Shown here: one piece after another, positions 3,954 through 5,433 of the stretch | Layout: every line of letters starts with the position of its first letter | Numbering within the stretch: position 1 is the first letter of the stretch | Assembly: GCA_902797125.1 (NCBI GenBank) | Contig: CADBRS010000012.1 | Location: forward strand, 1 to 5,433 | Reading direction: 5' to 3' | From: an uncultured Ruminococcus sp. | GTDB taxonomy: Bacteria > Bacillota > Clostridia > Oscillospirales > CAG-272 | Length of the DNA stretch: 5,433 nt | The notes under the pieces: model-generated | The model's database searches: none | Told to the model about the DNA's origin: nothing | What the model saw: the letters and a program-made list of their open reading frames with translations, nothing else | Program-made: the position numbers and the translations under genes

Positions 3954-5433
3954 ATGCAGGATCAGGACAATTTGAATCAGGCAGACCAGGAAATAGAAAA
4001 AATTGCTCCTGAAAACGGACAGAGCGCCGAGCCTCAGGAGAGTGCCGAGGCAACCGAAACCCCGAACTCCGAAAACCAAGATTTTACAACTGAATCTCCG
4101 GCTGAACCTGCAGCGACGCCGGCCAATCCAAAGCCCGGGAAAAAGTTCCCGGTGAAACTGCTTTTGGCGATCTTGATCCCGGCTTTGGTCCTGTGTTGCG
4201 CAGCCTCGGCTCTGCTGCTCTTTTTCCATGCTCCGATGGATCCGGACAAAGCCTTTCAGGACACGACGGAAGCGTTCCTTTCGGACTATCAGGATTTCAT
4301 CACCCGGATGAATGATGTGACAAAGGATCCGGATTCCCAAAAGACGGACGCTCAGGTCGTTGCGGTTATGGAACTGCCCGGGCAATCTACCGGGCTGGCG
4401 GCGGACTTGAAAGTCAACGCGACTGTCGTACGTTCGGGAGAAGATATTCTTCTGGACGTCCACGTTTTTGCAGACAAGAAAGAAGCTTATCTGACCTGCG
4501 GGAAGACGGAAGACGTGATGGGTTTTTCCATCCAGATTCCTTTGCCCGAAAAGGTCGGGCTCAAAAAAAGCATGGCGGGATCCGTCCGGATCAAGGGGCT
4601 TGCCGATTCTTTCCGTGCGTCCCCGTTCAATCCGGCCAACAATCCGGATTCCGGCTTGACCCAGAAGCAGTTCGATTCGCTCGAAGAGTTGTGTCAGGCA
4701 CTGGAAAAAGTTCTGGACCCCGAGTTAAAGGATGAGCAGTCTGAAAATGAGGGAAAGCTTTTGAGCGATCTGCTGACCGATTTTATCAGTGCTTTGATGA
4801 AGAAGGCGTCCGTCCGGACCTATTCGACTTTTCCACAGGGCCAGTCTTTTGCCCTGTTCCATCCCGAAAAGCATCTCGAGGTGTCACTGGATGAAGAAGC
4901 CCTTTCATCCATTCCGGGCATCATCCGGGAGCTTTTGAAAGATCCGAAATACGATTTCTTCCGGGAGGGGCTGAATACGGTCCTTCAGAAGGTCCAGTTC
5001 GGTGATTTGCAGGCTGACGATGCGGATGCTTTTCTGGATGAACTCCAAAAGAGTCTGGATCGGGCCCATCCGACATTTTCTTATTCCGTCGTCTCCGTGG
5101 ACGGACGGATCACGGGTTTGGATTATTCGGCCGCATTCTCCCTGTCTGAAGATCCGGTCCATCCTCAAAACGAAAGGCTGGATATCACCCTCCGTGCCGA
5201 ATACGGCAACGGCCGGGACGAGGCTTCGGTCAAAAAGGCCAAATTAACGGTTGAAGCGTTCGAAAACGATGAATTGCAGGCGCATGCCGGGCTGGATTAT
5301 ACCTGTGAAAAAACCGCTGCCGGAACGCCTTCCGGTCAGGTGGAACTGTCATTGACGGAGCGGAGCGAAACCGATCCTTCGGTTCAAAAAGGCGTCTACC
5401 ACGCAGAGATGCAGTTTGGGGACGGCCGGTTCA
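3954..5433 (+). CDS. Unrecognised single-pass membrane protein with large outer domain, C-terminus cut by window edge
   Basis: I do not recognise this family. The 493 visible residues start at an ATG preceded by AAAGGAAG (3938-3945) at 8-base spacing. Residues 1-60 are rich in Glu, Gln, Pro and Ala, with little hydrophobic content, so they are probably a disordered, acidic cytoplasmic tail. Lys60, Lys63, Lys64 and Lys68 precede one hydrophobic segment (about 69-91), which predicts an N-in/C-out orientation by the positive-inside rule. Everything from about 94 on should lie outside the membrane. The outer part mixes helical stretches (for example about 95-120) with alternating, beta-like stretches such as ADLKVNATVVRSG and ERLDITLRAEYG. 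The Cys pair at 81-82 is too far from the N-terminus to be a lipobox. No enzyme motif, sortase signal or peptidoglycan-binding repeat is visible. It is divergent from the STAS gene, which says little about its role. Confidence 0.8.
   Translation, partial: MQDQDNLNQADQEIEKIAPENGQSAEPQESAEATETPNSENQDFTTESPAEPAATPANPKPGKKFPVKLLLAILIPALVLCCAASALLLFFHAPMDPDKAFQDTTEAFLSDYQDFITRMNDVTKDPDSQKTDAQVVAVMELPGQSTGLAADLKVNATVVRSGEDILLDVHVFADKKEAYLTCGKTEDVMGFSIQIPLPEKVGLKKSMAGSVRIKGLADSFRASPFNPANNPDSGLTQKQFDSLEELCQALEKVLDPELKDEQSENEGKLLSDLLTDFISALMKKASVRTYSTFPQGQSFALFHPEKHLEVSLDEEALSSIPGIIRELLKDPKYDFFREGLNTVLQKVQFGDLQADDADAFLDELQKSLDRAHPTFSYSVVSVDGRITGLDYSAAFSLSEDPVHPQNERLDITLRAEYGNGRDEASVKKAKLTVEAFENDELQAHAGLDYTCEKTAAGTPSGQVELSLTERSETDPSVQKGVYHAEMQFGDGRF

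Noticed and set aside
4194..4199. Cys81-Cys82 of the membrane protein as a lipobox
   Set aside because: It lies 80 residues in, after a long acidic tail, and the surrounding residues do not fit a lipoprotein signal peptide. A membrane anchor is the simpler reading.
1..5433. CRISPR array, insertion sequence, tRNA, rRNA or defence system
   Set aside because: I saw no regularly spaced repeats, transposase or terminal repeats, cloverleaf, rRNA-like stretch or defence-gene motifs. The window is mostly housekeeping and envelope genes.

Overview
This window most resembles a chromosomal segment from an anaerobic, Clostridia-like member of the Bacillota. That is inferred from strong purine-rich Shine-Dalgarno sites, sigma-A-type promoters (three of four with a TGn extended -10), two lipobox-type lipoproteins, a SpoIIAA-type STAS protein and roughly balanced base composition. 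Nothing in it (rRNA, tRNA or species-diagnostic gene) fixes the genus. No mobile element, CRISPR array, tRNA or rRNA was seen.

Layout. Five genes lie on the minus strand and one on the plus strand. Reading right to left from about 3730: a 98-residue STAS-domain protein and upp (uracil phosphoribosyltransferase) form a two-gene operon. It has its own TTGACT-17-TATAAT promoter and a textbook terminator just after upp. A RluA-family 23S rRNA/tRNA pseudouridine synthase begins only 4 bases past the U-tract of that terminator and has no visible ribosome-binding site. Next is a 112-residue lipoprotein of unknown function with a strong promoter of its own, followed by three hairpins in about 120 bases (two act as minus-strand terminators). 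Last is the 5' part (342 residues) of a lipoprotein of the ADP-ribosylglycohydrolase (DraG/ARH) superfamily. It runs off the left edge, and a Fur-box-like run of hexamers overlaps its -10 and start site.

On the plus strand, divergent from the STAS gene, is a 493-residue fragment of a single-pass membrane protein. It has a disordered acidic N-terminus and a large beta-rich outer region that I do not recognise. Its leader carries a two-tier hairpin just ahead of the ribosome-binding site. It runs off the right edge.

How the genes fit together. The housekeeping pair (pyrimidine salvage, RNA modification) sits among envelope-associated genes (two lipoproteins and one membrane protein). I see no single pathway linking them and no clear defence or biosynthetic system. 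The most unusual points are the exported DraG-fold protein under a possible metal-responsive operator, the pseudouridine synthase start jammed against a terminator, and the uncharacterised membrane protein with a structured leader.
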